The notes under the pieces: generated by a model | What the model saw: only the letters and a program-made list of their open reading frames with translations | Told to the model about the DNA's origin: nothing | Database searches by the model: none | Assembly (NCBI GenBank): GCA_019722365.1 | Contig: JADFUC010000964.1 | Span: 496,001 to 560,000 of the forward strand | Source: Lithospermum erythrorhizon | Taxonomy: Eukaryota > Streptophyta > Magnoliopsida > Boraginales > Boraginaceae | Direction: 5' to 3' | DNA length: 64,000 nt | Translations under genes and position numbers: made by a program | Shown here: positions 12,909-25,420 of the stretch, one piece after another | Layout of the letters: each line of letters begins with the position of its first letter | How positions within the stretch are numbered: the first letter of the stretch is position 1

Positions 12909-13265
12909 TTAAACAGGCCTTCCCCTCTTGTGACCACCACCAGATTTATTACCATCTGATCTCAAAGCACCACCACTTGAGTCCCCTTCAGATGAACCAT
13001 CCATTGACTTAGTGAAATTAGTTGAAAGATCAGCATACAAATCAACTACTCTCCTGATATTATTGTTGAGTTCTCTGATCAACCCAACATTTCTACTCAA
13101 ATTATCAGGCAGCTTGGACTCATGATTTTGATTTATCTCATTTATTAACAGCCTATTCTGATCAAGAATCTTCTGCACTTGAACAAAACTCTTCTGGAAT
13201 GTTTGCATAACCTTGCTATCTATCTGTGAACCATCACCAAGTCCAGGAAATATATCCCCATCCAT
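12909..13265 (-). CDS. EARLY FLOWERING 4-like protein (ELF4-L2/L3/L4 type)
   Basis: The coding region is a single exon of 118 residues starting MDGDIFPGLGDGSQIDSKVM. The ELF4/DUF1313 domain covers about residues 17-85 and contains FQKSFVQVQKILDQNRLLI, EINQNHESKLPDNLSRNVGL and IRELNNNIRRVVDLYADLS, almost the consensus of the ELF4-like subfamily rather than ELF4 itself. ELF4 is an alpha-helical partner of ELF3 and LUX in the evening complex of the plant clock; ELF4-like proteins are close paralogues with less defined roles. The tail is serine/glycine-rich and ends KRGRPV, a short basic, AT-hook-like end that could aid nuclear retention. Nothing is missing. An untranslated first exon with an intron is likely upstream (see separate entry). 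Confidence 0.95.
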   Translation of the reverse strand: MDGDIFPGLGDGSQIDSKVMQTFQKSFVQVQKILDQNRLLINEINQNHESKLPDNLSRNVGLIRELNNNIRRVVDLYADLSTNFTKSMDGSSEGDSSGGALRSDGNKSGGGHKRGRPV

Positions 13266-13308
13266 TCCTTATTTGGTATCACTTTATCTCAGTTAAAAAC
13301 AAACAACA

Positions 13309-15115
13309 CTGCAACACAAAAATGGAACAAAAATCAACAAACTAGCAAAGATATGTACATTATTAACGTTTACATGCTCAATGCATTTGAAAAGATTACG
13401 CTTAAGAGGATGGAATAGTATGGATTCTTATTTATGTAATAATAAAGAAATTGTTTCCTAACTAACTAAGAGCGAAGTGAAAACATAAATGAGGGAAAAT
13501 AAATTATATGAGCACTGAAGAAAGGGTGGATCATACGTGACTTTAATGTTTATTAATAAACTCTTTTAAGAAATGGCCATCATTATATCTTCCTACATGT
13601 ACTTTCTTAGTTAAACAAAAAAGCACCAGACAAAGCATGATAAGGTTTTGAATATTTTAAAGGCAGATTGGTGCATAAGAGACAAGGTCTGAACTCTGAA
13701 CTGATATCATCACCTCTTCCTTCTCCTCAAAGGGCTTTCTCTCCTCTCATTGAGACAAGCAAAATCATGGAAGAGACATAAGTTGAAATTAATATTATTG
13801 TTATTATGAAATATTATTATTATTACTACCATTATATTCTTGACATGATGAGATGTAAAAAAGCAGATCCCATTTCCATTTAAAGGAACCTTTTCTTCTT
13901 TATGCACTCTGAAATTCTCACCTAAAGGCTATGTGTTCAGAGTTTGGTGTAAAGAATCCCAAGACCCCAGAAAAGACTAGTCAATGTTGCAGTGATCCTC
14001 ATAATGAGTGTATAATTTCTAACGAAACAAACCTAAAATTCTACTTACAGAAAATGAAATCATCATTATTTCATATCAAGAACCCATTTTTTTTACAAAC
14101 ATTAAAATATACTGTATGAAATACCAAAATAAATATTATTTTCAGAAAAAATAATATGGATAATATATACTCCCTCCATTTCAAAATACATAATCTAGAA
14201 AAATTTTAATTTCAAAATACATAATCTAGAAATTTTTTAATTTTTCACAAAGGACGAAACAGGCAATTCAAATGTTAATGCATTGTCCTATTGAAAGCAG
14301 CATCAGAAGCTGAAATTCCTGATATAGTAACAAGATTTATCCCAAGTACACAAAAGATAAATTGAAACATATGCAAAATCCATCAAATTCAACACTCAAA
14401 TCATCAATGAAGGTAAATAAGGAAAAAGGAAGCAAAAACAAATCTAAACAAGTGAAAAGATCAGAATTTGACACTAGAAAAGTGAAAGGAAAGGTCTTAA
14501 CACAGGAAAAAGGTTAAATAAAAGTCATTTTCAGCTATAAAAATCAAGTCTTCATATCATGAAAAGATTAATGCACCTAACAACTTTGGTAGCTCATAAA
14601 ACTCCCCAAAAGTAAAACATAACAGAAAAAAATGAAAAATACCCCAAATCTTTTTTCTGGGTACAACTCATAATTTAGCATTTATTTTTGCATCATTATT
14701 CTTGTTGACCACCATATCCTCAATTCGAAAAAACCTCCTTGCGAACTATCCAATTATTCAATCTTTTGTTTCTAGATGGAAGACTCATAAAAAATATCAA
14801 ATATATTAATGTTAATGTAATAACGTATTCTTGTTGACCATATATAAAAATACTCCGTATAAACAAATCTGTATACACAAGTAAATTCGTACCTTGGAAC
14901 TCTGGAAACTGTACCCGTTTATTATGTACAATAAGGTGACATAGATTTGGACGAAGAAAATATAAATCTCCCGGGAGATAAATTAGGAGGGAGAGAGGAG
15001 AAGGGAGAAAGGTTGAAGAGAGCTGTAAAGCATGAAATTTAAGGGAGGGGGAATATGTGGATTTGACAGTCACGCTCTGAGACCCACTTCTTGTTTCTCT
15101 GAGGTTTGTTTGTTT
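13309..15115 (-). other. Probable 5'UTR exon and leader intron of the ELF4-like gene
   Basis: Reading the minus strand, a good acceptor (tgttgcag) ends at 13309, 43 bp before the start codon. A matching donor (CCAAG then GTACG) is at 14893/14892, downstream of a CT-rich stretch that looks like a leader (about 14893-15085). A TATATATA stretch at about 15144-15152 lies a suitable distance upstream. The inferred intron would be 1584 bp. The splice sites and TATA stretch can be read directly; that they are used is inference. The intron contains a MITE-like end at 14168-14245, including a duplicated tttcaaaatacataatctag. Confidence 0.45.
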
Positions 15116-16612
15116 GTCTAAATAGATTTTCTCTCTATCTATCTATATATATTACTCCCACATACATGTCTATTTTTGTAGCTAAATCTCAATGTACATC
15201 TTTCTTCAGCAGCCTTGGTATTTATTCTACTCCACTTGGTACGTTGATGTATCTTGTACTTAGATACAAAACATTCACCTTTTTATCCTCTAATAATGCT
15301 CATAAATTAGAATTTGTTATTTGGGGTTAGATTTTTTTTAATAAAAACTCATCCACCGCCCCTTTACACGAGTAATCCTAAGTCACTAAGTCCTTCTAAC
15401 CACTAAGCTGTTTCGACGTTTCTCTCGTTATTTCAAAAAGGGGATGACAGATCTATAATCATAATTGATTTGATGCATTCCCAAGAATATAACAAATTAT
15501 CTACGCCATTTAAGAATATTTTAAGCTTAATTTGATTAAGTCATCTTAATCATTTTAATTATTTTTTTAATAAATTTTTACCGTCTACAAATTGTATGGT
15601 AAATTTGATTTGTTTAGTTAATAATTTCAAATAAATAATAAAAATTTACTCCATCCAAGACTTCGTAGAGTAAATTGGTGTTTAAAAGTATATAGGGGTA
15701 TATTAGTAATATATAGGTGCCATGACATTCACACATTTTTTAATTAATTTATTTGCATGTTTAGAAGTAATTGAAGAAAGGTACGGCATACTATTTATTC
15801 TACGGCCACAAAAGGGACCCTAGTTTGATGATGAACCACCTTTGACCTTGATTACTATGATTAACTCACTTTTTTATTCAAGAGAAAACGTAGAATATGA
15901 ATTGATTGAATATTCTAAGAACATTTTATTAGAAAGAACGTTGGATAAATTCTCTAGCAACAGATTCCTTTTAGATAAGTAAAGCCACATACTAATACTA
16001 ATTTACCATTTTGATTCGGTAGGCATGGTATTAAACTATATTAAATTTCAGATGCAGTAATGTTATAAAATATTTTTCTTTATTAACATTTTAACATATG
16101 TTTTATGATATTGTTATGTATTAATCTTATTTGAATAAAGTTTCTTAATCTTAAGTAGACAAACAAAAGTTTGTTAGGTAATTCTGATTGAATATTTTTT
16201 TCTAATAAAAATAAAAAAGTTGTATAAAAAAATTAATAGTTCAAAATAAATAACAATAATTAATTAATTCAGGTCGTGTTTCTACATGTTCGATCCTCTC
16301 GACAACAAAGCAGCATCATTGGCCGAATCCAGGCCGCGCTCTGCTTAAGTAAGCATTCTGGCTTATGTTGGGCGCCACAGATGAGAAGTATTACTTGACT
16401 GCCTGAGGCACATCTCTGATAAACTCCCATATTTGATGGGGACACCGGGCTGAGGCCGCCATTCTAACGACAAGATCAACCTAAGATTACATAGTCCATT
16501 AGTCATCAAGTGGGTCTTGGAAGGCCACGAAGTCACTTAGATCCGCTTATTAAGTCTTTTTTATTTGGACACTCTCGTTCAATCAATTCACGAAGTTTTA
16601 TATTAAATTTGA

Positions 16613-16864
16613 TACTCTTCGCCCCTATTTATTTCATCATATAGCTTAAAAATATTTTATTAAAAATATAATCGATTTTACTATTTTTAAGTGAGAAAGT
16701 TAAAATTATAAATCAATGACGTTAAAGAATATTAAGAAAATCAATAATGTTAAAAAAAATTAAAATTTCAATGTAAAATATTATATTAAAAAAATAAATG
16801 ATCAAGTAAAAAGGAACAAGAATTTTTTTCTACATGATCAACTAAATAAGGACGGAGGAAATAT
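16613..16864. mobile_element. MITE with TA target and terminal inverted repeats
   Basis: The left end TACTCTTCGCCCCTATTTAT and the right end, read inverted, TATTTCCTCCGTCCTTATTT match at most positions and continue matching inward (TTTCATCATATAG against AGTTGATCATGTAG). Size about 250 bp and TA borders fit a Tc1/mariner-like (Stowaway-type) MITE. Confidence 0.65.
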
Positions 16865-18540
16865 CTAACAAAATATCAAAGAAATGCCATTATTAATCTT
16901 TTACGGAGTATGTAAATCACTATTTCTTAGGATGTTAAGCTCCAGCATAGCGTCCAGATTGACAACTTGTATGATTCCATACAACTATACAAGGTCATTG
17001 CATTTTGAAGAAGATTTATAAAGTTTAGTTTATTTTTGAATTAGTTTAATAAACTAATTTATTATGTTAAATGAATCTAGATATAAACCTTACTTTTTAT
17101 GGTTTTATTAATTAGCTTAATTCCTTTAGCATGATCAATTATTTTGATAAATTAATCTAAAAAAAACTAAACCTAAACTTAGTATAATGTTAACCATACT
17201 TAATAAGACTTCATTTCGACTAGTCTTTTCCTTTTCATTTATCCTTTGGTACAAGTTGAGGACTTGAATAAGAATCCGCATCTACTACTTCCGCTTTCTT
17301 TTATTGTCTTCCTAACCATTTACACAAAGATAAGAAATGAAAATTAGCCAAAACTACATTGAAAATTTGTAATAATAATTAATTAAAACTCGCTATCAAG
17401 TTAATTGATAATTTAATAAGAAAGTAGACAAAATATTATCAACGTAGTGGAATACTCCTCGTAATATTTTTTTTTTATGTTAGAAAGACAAGTAATTTAA
17501 AACAAAAATATTAGTCTAAAAGACAAGTAATGAGAAACGGAAAGAGATACTATTAATTAGTGATTGACCAACTTCAAAGTCTTTTCCAATAAGATTAAAA
17601 GTGTAACCATTTACAACCATTTCTTTTCTTTTTGTTGGTACAAAAAATCCATGATGATCTTTTATCTTCATTCTTTATATATACTTCTGACTCATTATTA
17701 ATAAAATTGTAGAGCGAACATGTAGGAATGAATGAATGACTAGTTACATCATAACCATCCATGCTTCGTTATACAACTTTCTTACTTGTAAAAAAATAAA
17801 ATTAACAAAATTACCATTAAAATATCATTGTTCACCTAATCTAAAACTAATCTCAAGCCACATACATATGAACTAAAGCTAAGATCTTTTAATCTCTAAT
17901 TTTCTAATCATTGAAAGGCCTTTGATATGGACGCCACATGCTTACAGGACAAAATGTATCTCAAAGTAGATACATATATTTGTACATCCTCATTAATACT
18001 CTCTCCGTTTTTATTGTCGCTTTAACACTTTACAGATAGATTAAAATAAAAATAGTTAGAATGATAATCAAATTCAAACAATATCATCGGGTTTGGGTTG
18101 TTTATTTCAAGAGAAAAAGTAATCAAAAAAGATATCGAAAACGTAAAAATACTATTTATTACGCTAAACGACAACTATAAAAAATAAAAATTAATTAAAA
18201 CGATAAGTGTAAAAAACAAAAATATTATCGTACTCCGTATTATATTATTCCCCTCAACCCCTGATACTTGCCTAAACATGATTGTAAATGCGAATTATTG
18301 GTATTATGTGTTAATTATTCCCTTTAATGTAATGTAATCGCCATAAACATTGACAGCCTGATACAGCTTTGAGTTGTCTGTTCATTAATTTTGAGGATAA
18401 CCTATTCTTATAATTGTGAGTAAGACATTTCACATCGGTTTATAAAGTCGTTAGTTACTACATTTTGGGACAATTAATTTTATCGATGAACTTCATAAAT
18501 CCTTATCATGTAATCAAACCACAAAAAATCCTACTCATAA

Positions 18541-18790
18541 TTTCCTCTCCGTCCCTATTTAATCGATTATATGTAAAAATTTTATTATTTATTTTTATTT
18601 GATAATCATTTACTTTTTTAATACAATACTATTTTACATCAACTTTTTAAATTTTTAAATAACATCACGTGCTTATCTCCTAATATTCTTTAATATCATT
18701 AATTTATAATTTTCTCTCCTTAAAATAAGAAAATTAATTATACTCTTAATAAAACACTTTTAAGCCTACGATCAAATAAATACTTTTAGT
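18541..18790. mobile_element. Second, inverted copy of the same MITE family
   Basis: One end carries CTCCGTCCCTATTTAATCGA. The interior, read on the minus strand, repeats features of the 16.6 kb element: a GAT.AAATAAATA end, then gcttaaaa, then tttattaa.a.tataat, then gagaaa.ttataaat. The far end is eroded. Confidence 0.5.
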
Positions 18791-20699
18791 TAATATATTA
18801 TAGGATATGTCACCCTATATATTCATAACAGTTTATATATGTTATGTTGATTAAAAAATAAACAATTGTCATGTTCCTTATTGTAGCTGCTATGAAAGTA
18901 GGAAATGCTTCTTGGAACACTCCTGGAAGATTGTTGCTGGAAAGTGGAAATATCAATCAACTGTCTCCAGCTTTCGTAAATTCCCCATTCTTTTTATTTT
19001 ATTATAGGGACTTAAAAAGGAATCCTCCGAAACGCATAGAGCAAAACCCATAACAAAAAATGGGGTTGGAAATATTTAACAACCAGCAATGAACGCCCCT
19101 TAGTTAATACTATTACATCCATTTTAAATTAATTGAATTTTTTCATTTTTCGAAACATAATTTTAATCATAAATTATTTTTTATGTACATTATAAAAAAT
19201 TACAAAAAAATAATCTAATGAAAATATTTTCAAAATCAAATTCAATTATATTAATTTTATACTTTTCGAATTAGTGAATAAAATGAAGAAATACCTCACT
19301 AGGTGAGACATGTAATTCCAAAACGTCAATTAATTTACAATGAAGAAATACCTCACTAGGTGCGACATTACCCTATTCTCCGTGAATTGTTTTTACACTT
19401 CCTCGATTATTCTTGATTGTTGGACATTTGGAGGGAAGTAGTAGGTTTTGATGTTCACAAAAATAGATTGATCTATGAATTGTATAAAAAAGATAATGAA
19501 GTATGGAACTTTGTATAACGTTAATAATGTTTGGTCCACGGGATATTATTCATATGATGAGGTTTCCGATCGATTTCTTCTAGTGTGAAGAATCGGGGTT
19601 TTTTTTTTAAAATAATAATAATGTTTGGTGACGTTTCTAAAAAGAGGTAGGTCAATGTTCTTTGACGACTTCCTAATTAAAGTCGGATCTGGGCTCTTGG
19701 ATGGATATGGTAGGAATTTTGGATTTGCGAATCCATTGTAATGGGCCGACTTGGATATGAACATTTTCAAAATTGGACTTCAGAGGTCCATTACCATCCG
19801 CTGATTATTGTGCTAATTGCACAAGAACCTTTTGTATTCCTAGAATTTATCAATAATCCATACTTTTTTTATCAAACAATAAAAATTAAAAATTACATAC
19901 CATATCATACAACAATTAAATTCTAAACTAAAGCGCATATGGCAGGCCTCCATGTAAAACACAAATTTTATCTTCCTCTAAAGCCACAGAAATACCGTAT
20001 TCGCTTCGCCGGATATCAACCATTTGATCCTAAACCTACAATGTTGATGTAATTTGAAGTATAAAACTCGTCCCCTAAATCCTCTTAGATTCCGGGTCAT
20101 GAATAATAACCGAATCCTAACAAGTAGTACGAGTATAAAACATTGAAGTATCACGTGTGCTAGTTCGGATGTTAACGAGTCCCTCGATATGAAGACAAAA
20201 TGAGTACGGACAACCGGATCCAAAATGAATGCTTTTCTGACTCATGTCCTAAATGTCATTTAATCTCTGCAGCAACGTTGGTTTGCATTCAACAAGTTTA
20301 CTAAATTCTCAGTCAGAATGCATATAATCATTCATTAAGGTATTGTTTGTTTTAAGGTATAGCTAATAAGAGGTTTAAACTTATAATAAACATTAAAAAT
20401 ATAATTAAACCAAATCAAGGATCGACTATATGAACAACTTTTCTATAAATCACATTTTAATAGTGTTCCCAAAAAACTGTTGACTGTCGAGGCTAAAACA
20501 AGTACACAGCCCTCCTTCACTCAAATTTGGGACATGCAATCAAAAATTGACGGATTTATAATAAGGATTATAGATAAAAGTTTAATCGATGGGTTCTAAC
20601 TTATATGACCTTTTTGTTAAAATCCTACATTTTGTCTTAGTTTTGTCTGACCATAGAATTTTTTTATCTTTCACATTTTAATTTCTCCACATCAAACAA

Positions 20700-21445
20700 G
20701 TGGGTTTCAGTAGTTATCTTTACCCTTTGAATGTGCTTGCAGCGACACTTGTTGTGGCATGGCATCTTCTGCAACTTTGTTATCTTTATAGCAGTTCCCT
20801 GACAATTTACAAGGAAACCCATGAACATTATTTCACTGGTGGTAAAAAATATTCCACATTAAGCATGTTTGTCTCAATATATTTAAAGAGTATCCGTGTT
20901 AACGGAATAACAGGATAGTATATAGACAACTTTATCATGTGATAACAGGAAAACACTTTCAAAATTGTCCCAAGTATCACACATGGAACCCGTTTCAGAA
21001 TTGATCCGAGAGTGAAGTGCAAACACAATATACGGAGTAGTACTTAACGATATATAGAAGCGTAATAAGTAGTGCAATAATTCATTTTAATATATTCCAT
21101 TATATCCAAGAGTCGGGCAATATAATTTGTTTAACTTTATAAGAGATGGAAATGATGGAAAAATTAAAGATCCTTAATGTAAAAATATATATATTGATGA
21201 ATTGTGGTTGGTATCTGAATTACAGTGGTAGGATAATGAGAATAGTACTGTGTTTTTCAACTTTTGTTGCAGGTGGATGAGCTTTTTTACTAGTCATTTA
21301 TGTTCCTTTACCTGTACAAACCCACTTACACTCTGAACTTTCTCTATTTGGTGCCATTGCTTTTTATCTGCAATTCTTGAAACTTTGAATACTTTCCTTC
21401 TCTCTTTTTATGAGCATGTGAGTGTTTTATAAGTTGTGATTAGGA
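20700..21445 (+). other. Unassigned coding-like relic, segment A
   Basis: At 20700 an open stretch reads GFSSYLYPLNVLAATLVVAW then HLLQLCYLY, a hydrophobic membrane-like segment I cannot name. At 21295-21430 lies DNA clearly related to 29565-29706 (segment B), with shared words such as gttcctttacctgt and actttgaatac. Read as protein, A gives HSELSLFGAIAF before a frameshift and then ETLNTF. It appears to be part of a broken gene or a repeat carrying one. The tttgttgcag before 21273 could be a splice acceptor. Confidence 0.35.
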
Positions 21446-22473
21446 CTAATGTGATATTGATTGGTCATCAATAAGCTAAAAGTGGTAAGCTTTTGGTAAA
21501 ATACTGAATTGTCTGGTCTTTGATTTCAGGACTACATGTTTTAAAAGGAAACATTTGATGTTAATTGATAGTTGGATTTGATGTTACCTTTATGATATCA
21601 CACTATGCACCTCCCTAATGCATTATTCACGGTCTCCCATTTGTTGTAGTGTACTTGAAAAAGATCAATTATTTCATTGTGGCATCTTCTTGATGTGTTG
21701 CAAGCCTTCCTTGCTGCAATTCAAAAAGTCATTGCTACTCCTCCTACTTGATAACTTTGAAAAGTGATAGCTTTCAAATTAAATCTTTCTCCCTTAGTCC
21801 ACTCGTTAAAGTTCATAACATAATACCGCTAACTATTTTTCGCAAATTTGTGAATATCATGTGTAGTTTTGCTCTATACCATGTTATAGATGCTCAATTT
21901 ATGATCAACATGGATTATAAACAATGTTACAATATATCAAGAAATGAGCATGCACAAATATTGCATTATATATTGTTGCCAACAGTTTAATTTATCAAAA
22001 CTATATCTTTGAAGTAATTTGGTTTAAGTAACCATATTTTAATCAAAGGTGGACAGGAATGTAAAAACTTTGGACATAGGCACCTGGATGGAACAATCAA
22101 ATCAGATAATTTACCAAGCATCTACAACTCTACAAGGAGTTCTTGGACCACAATGGCACAATCTGATCAAAACATTAATGCAAAAGGACAATACAGTAAA
22201 CCCCTGACCCACAACAATTCAAGAACTCTCCTGACTGTCTTGTTTGATTCAAGAAAAAAACACTAGTACTAGCAGAATTCAGAACTAATATCTCTATATA
22301 GTAATAATAGTATATAGTTTGAGTGCACAACACATGGCCAAAAAGACAAGCTTGGTCCATCTACTAAACTGAAAATAAACATCAAAAAAACAATAATAGA
22401 AGAAGTGCATGAATATTAATCTATAGTAGTCTAAATAACACTCATGTACTATGTATTCCCTTATTTTTTCCAA

Positions 22474-24005
22474 CTAATTATTTCTGATCATGAAGAAATC
22501 ATGTTCAGAGCTTGGCATTGAAATTGAGAGGTTTGTATTTGAGAATGAAACATCATTACTTCTCAATTTCTCCTCAGAACCAAACCAGAAACCTTTGTCT
22601 TTAGGTGGACTTTCATCAATGAAATGGTGCATTGCTAGCTTGGATTGGTCATGTTGCCCTGAAGCTTCCTCAAAGCTGTGAAGTCCCAAATAAGTTGAAT
22701 TATGACCACTTTGCAAAAATGATAGCTCCTTTTGATTCAAATGTCCCAAATTTGAGTCCATTTTTTTATACCAAGAATCATCCACTGATGAAGAACCAGA
22801 CATTCTCTTCATGGTCCCAGAAACATCTGAGAAAAAATTATGCTCACCCACTTCTTCTTTCATTCCATGTCCATAACTGTTCACAAGTTAACATTTCAAG
22901 CAAAAAAAATCAAATAAATTAACAGAACTAAAGAACCCATGAATTACACTACCTTCACTTCTTATATATGGTCAAGTAGTATATATTGTTTAAACTTTGC
23001 TCTGCGCCATCTATAAACAATTCCATGCACACACAAGGAAATGTTACTGACTAACTGACTCCTACCCGCTAGCGCAGTGGTACTCTTCAAGATTACAAGA
23101 TGTTAATGTTAACATGAATAAAACCAATAATTTTTTGCTGAATGGGGATAAGCATAAGGGAGGGAAGAAACAGAATGTTCAGAATTCCTTGAAACAGATG
23201 AGATGGGAATTGCTGTTGGGGTATTGTTTGAAGCTGCTAATGTTGTTGTTGATGATGTTGACATGTGTTCCACAGGCTTTCTTGAACGGTTTCTGCCTCT
23301 GTGCATATGTCTCTCACAGTACTTTGAATCTTGAAATGCTTCCTTTGAACACCTCCACTTCTTCCCATCAGTCCTCCTGCACCTCCCTGGCTCTGGATCT
23401 ATCTTCTTCCCAAATCCAGCTTGGAAATAGTTAAACCCAACTGCAAAAACATCAAAATAATCTCATCTTTCATATATAAAAGCAAAAAAAAGATACAGGG
23501 GAAAAACCTTCTTTTGGTGAGATGTTTAAAAAACATATCAACATGAACATGTTCAATCCCTGGGAAAAGTCAAAGTCTCCCGCGTAAACAGGTAGGGCTC
23601 GAATATTACATAGCTGATAACAAGGAGTGTATTTATGAATTGACCAAAAAATGAATACAATCACTATTACTATACACAGCACATAAGAAGCCATTTTGAT
23701 TTATTTCATTATAATCGAGAGCCAGAAAATATAAAATATTTGACTCCATTAACACCCGGAAATGAATATTTTTCAAGAGTGATGCAAGAAATTAAACATG
23801 TAGAAGCAGAGGTGTTACTGTGTTCAGATTTCTGGAGGAGGTGGCCTGAGGAAAGGGAGAAATCCAAGTTTCTTCTGACATTAAGGAGAAGATCAGGTGG
23901 GATAGGCATGCCTGAGATCATGTACTTAAAGATAAGAGCTTGAAGTTCAAGTTCTCTCCATTGAGATAAAGTGAAAGGGTAGGAGTTTCTTGATGTACTC
24001 ATCAT
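22474..24005 (-). CDS. Growth-regulating factor (GRF) transcription factor
   Basis: Three exons on the minus strand, 24005-23819, 23440-23125 and 22876-22474, join in phase to 301 residues. The start [11 protein letters not shown] is chosen because it directly precedes the QLQ domain (about residues 10-45: [20 protein letters not shown], then PIPPDLL), which binds the GIF coactivator. The WRC domain (about 77-120) has [17 protein letters not shown] and the zinc-binding C-x9-C-x10-C-x2-H pattern, followed by basic [11 protein letters not shown], a nuclear signal and DNA-binding region. The rest is serine-rich and low in conservation, as in the short GRFs. GRFs promote cell proliferation in leaves and other organs. 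The miR396 target site in exon 2 predicts post-transcriptional repression. The first intron separates QLQ from WRC, as is usual in the family. Confidence 0.95.
23268..23289 (-). promoter_or_regulatory. miR396 target site in GRF exon 2
   Basis: The minus-strand segment just after the WRC zinc knuckle, encoding RSRKPVE, matches the GRF target of miR396. Its core TTCAAGAAAGCCTGTGGAA pairs with miR396 with the one-base bulge known for GRF targets. Pairing was judged by eye. Confidence 0.85.
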
Positions 24006-24479
24006 GTTTAACTGAAATATTTTCTTCAAACAAGACCAAATGTAACTCAAACGCTAAGAAAACAAGAAAGAAACACAACTTTTGAGTTTGGTGAGGAGGG
24101 ATTGTTTACATACTAGTACAGAATGAAGGGACCATTTGGGTTGCAGAATCTTGTGTACATGTATAGAAACATAATGGTTCTGATGAGAAATGCTGACACA
24201 CTCAATTTAATTTTTACTTTCTGTATCAGAGGTACAGAGGTACAGAGGCACTCCTCTCTTTATTTATTTATCCCTCTGACTCCTGAATGTGCATTATACT
24301 GACAACTTCTGTATCCTTTTGTATCTGCTCTAACATATCACCTTTATGGCAGCTCTTGTCTCTGACAATTTACGGAAGTCTATAATTTTATTAGTGCTGA
24401 GGTCCCAAAAAGTACTCTGTTTGGTTGATATTCTCCTGTACGGCTTTTAAGTATTATGCAAGACGTTGCATTATTTTTT

Positions 24480-24850
24480 GTCTCTACCTCCTGAAATAGC
24501 TCTATCGCCCCTAAACTATTTTGGGCTGTTGCTAGATACCCCTCGACTCCCATACACCCAAACCCAACACTATTTGGGTAAGTGTATACCAGTATGCAGA
24601 GGCTATATGAAGAAAGGATTGATATTTTAATTCCCTATAATTCTAATAAGGTGATAAAATAGCTTATTTTATCGTGACTCAACAAGCAGATTTCATGATA
24701 TACTATTTCACTAATTTAAAATAGCAGATGAAGCCAAAAAGGCTTCAGACACTAAAAATATGAAAAAAATGGGACGGAATAGTTCAAAGCGCCCAACACT
24801 AAAAATAAGATAAAAAAATACATAGACACTAAACCATAAGATAGTGCCTA
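24480..24850. mobile_element. Short TIR element or fragment, related to the 48.9-50.6 kb element
   Basis: The left part (tttttgtctctacctcc, then cgcccctaaac, then cccctcgactcccatacacc) resembles 48965-49060. The right part (acactaaaccataagatagtgcc, 24828-24850) resembles 50530-50560. About 370 bp, ends not precisely defined. Confidence 0.4.
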
Positions 24851-25221
24851 TCACCTACCAAAGTTTCTTTATTTCATAACTATAGACAGTAATAATCTCA
24901 TTTCCATAAAAATTATTTAATTTTGATTTTTTAATAATTTAAGAAATAATATATATTTGATATAATATTAGTTGGGAAAGGAATTGCTTAATAAAATATA
25001 TATAAACATCGGGATCAAGCCGGTACAAAATATAAAATAATATAAACCTAAGCGAAAGAGGCACTTTTTATAAAGTAGACACTTTTTTTTTTTCTTCGAT
25101 AAACGGATGAAATGATAATTGAAAGGCAGTAAAAACAATGTTCATATGAAAAATATCCTTTATTTATTATAGTAACATTTATTTATACTCATCACATGCT
25201 TTATGTGTTAACATGGTGATT

Positions 25222-25420
25222 AGACGTGGCAAACGAACTGGGCTTCGGTGGTTGCCGGGCCCCGCCCACCGCCCGTTCAATTCGGCTCGACTCACGAACG
25301 CTCCTGCTCGCTAATTAGCGGCCGACGCCGTCGGTAGACAAATTTCCGCGCCCGCTTCTGCCTCGAGCCCACCCAAATTTGGTGGGTATTTGGTTGTGGG
25401 ACTGCCCGCCCCTTTAGTAC
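25222..25420. mobile_element. hAT-like terminal region
   Basis: Starts tagacgtggcaaacgaactg and continues as a GC-rich run of gggc/cccgcc words. This is the style of plant hAT ends, a 'TAG..GTGGCAAA' terminus with GGGCC-rich subterminal DNA. No matching opposite end was found, so it is called a fragment. Confidence 0.4.

Larger units (their letters stand above)
15340..20690. other. Gene-poor AT-rich stretch with MITEs
   Basis: No gene could be supported. It contains a MITE at 16613-16864, a related inverted copy at 18541-18790, an unassigned GC-richer patch at 16270-16560, and a short direct repeat built on gaagaaatacctcactaggt at about 19287 and 19343. Several CTCTCCGT or TACTCCGT motifs (17998, 18231) are probably other MITE ends. 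Confidence 0.5.

Noticed and set aside
14720..15073. 117-residue minus-strand frame
   Set aside because: It overlaps the predicted 5'UTR and intron of the ELF4-like gene and has no conserved motif.
15340..15430. Second SINE-like stretch with cttagtggttagaag on the minus strand
   Set aside because: No box B and no target duplication were found.
22490..23434. Plus-strand frames over the GRF gene
   Set aside because: They are antisense shadows of the GRF exons.
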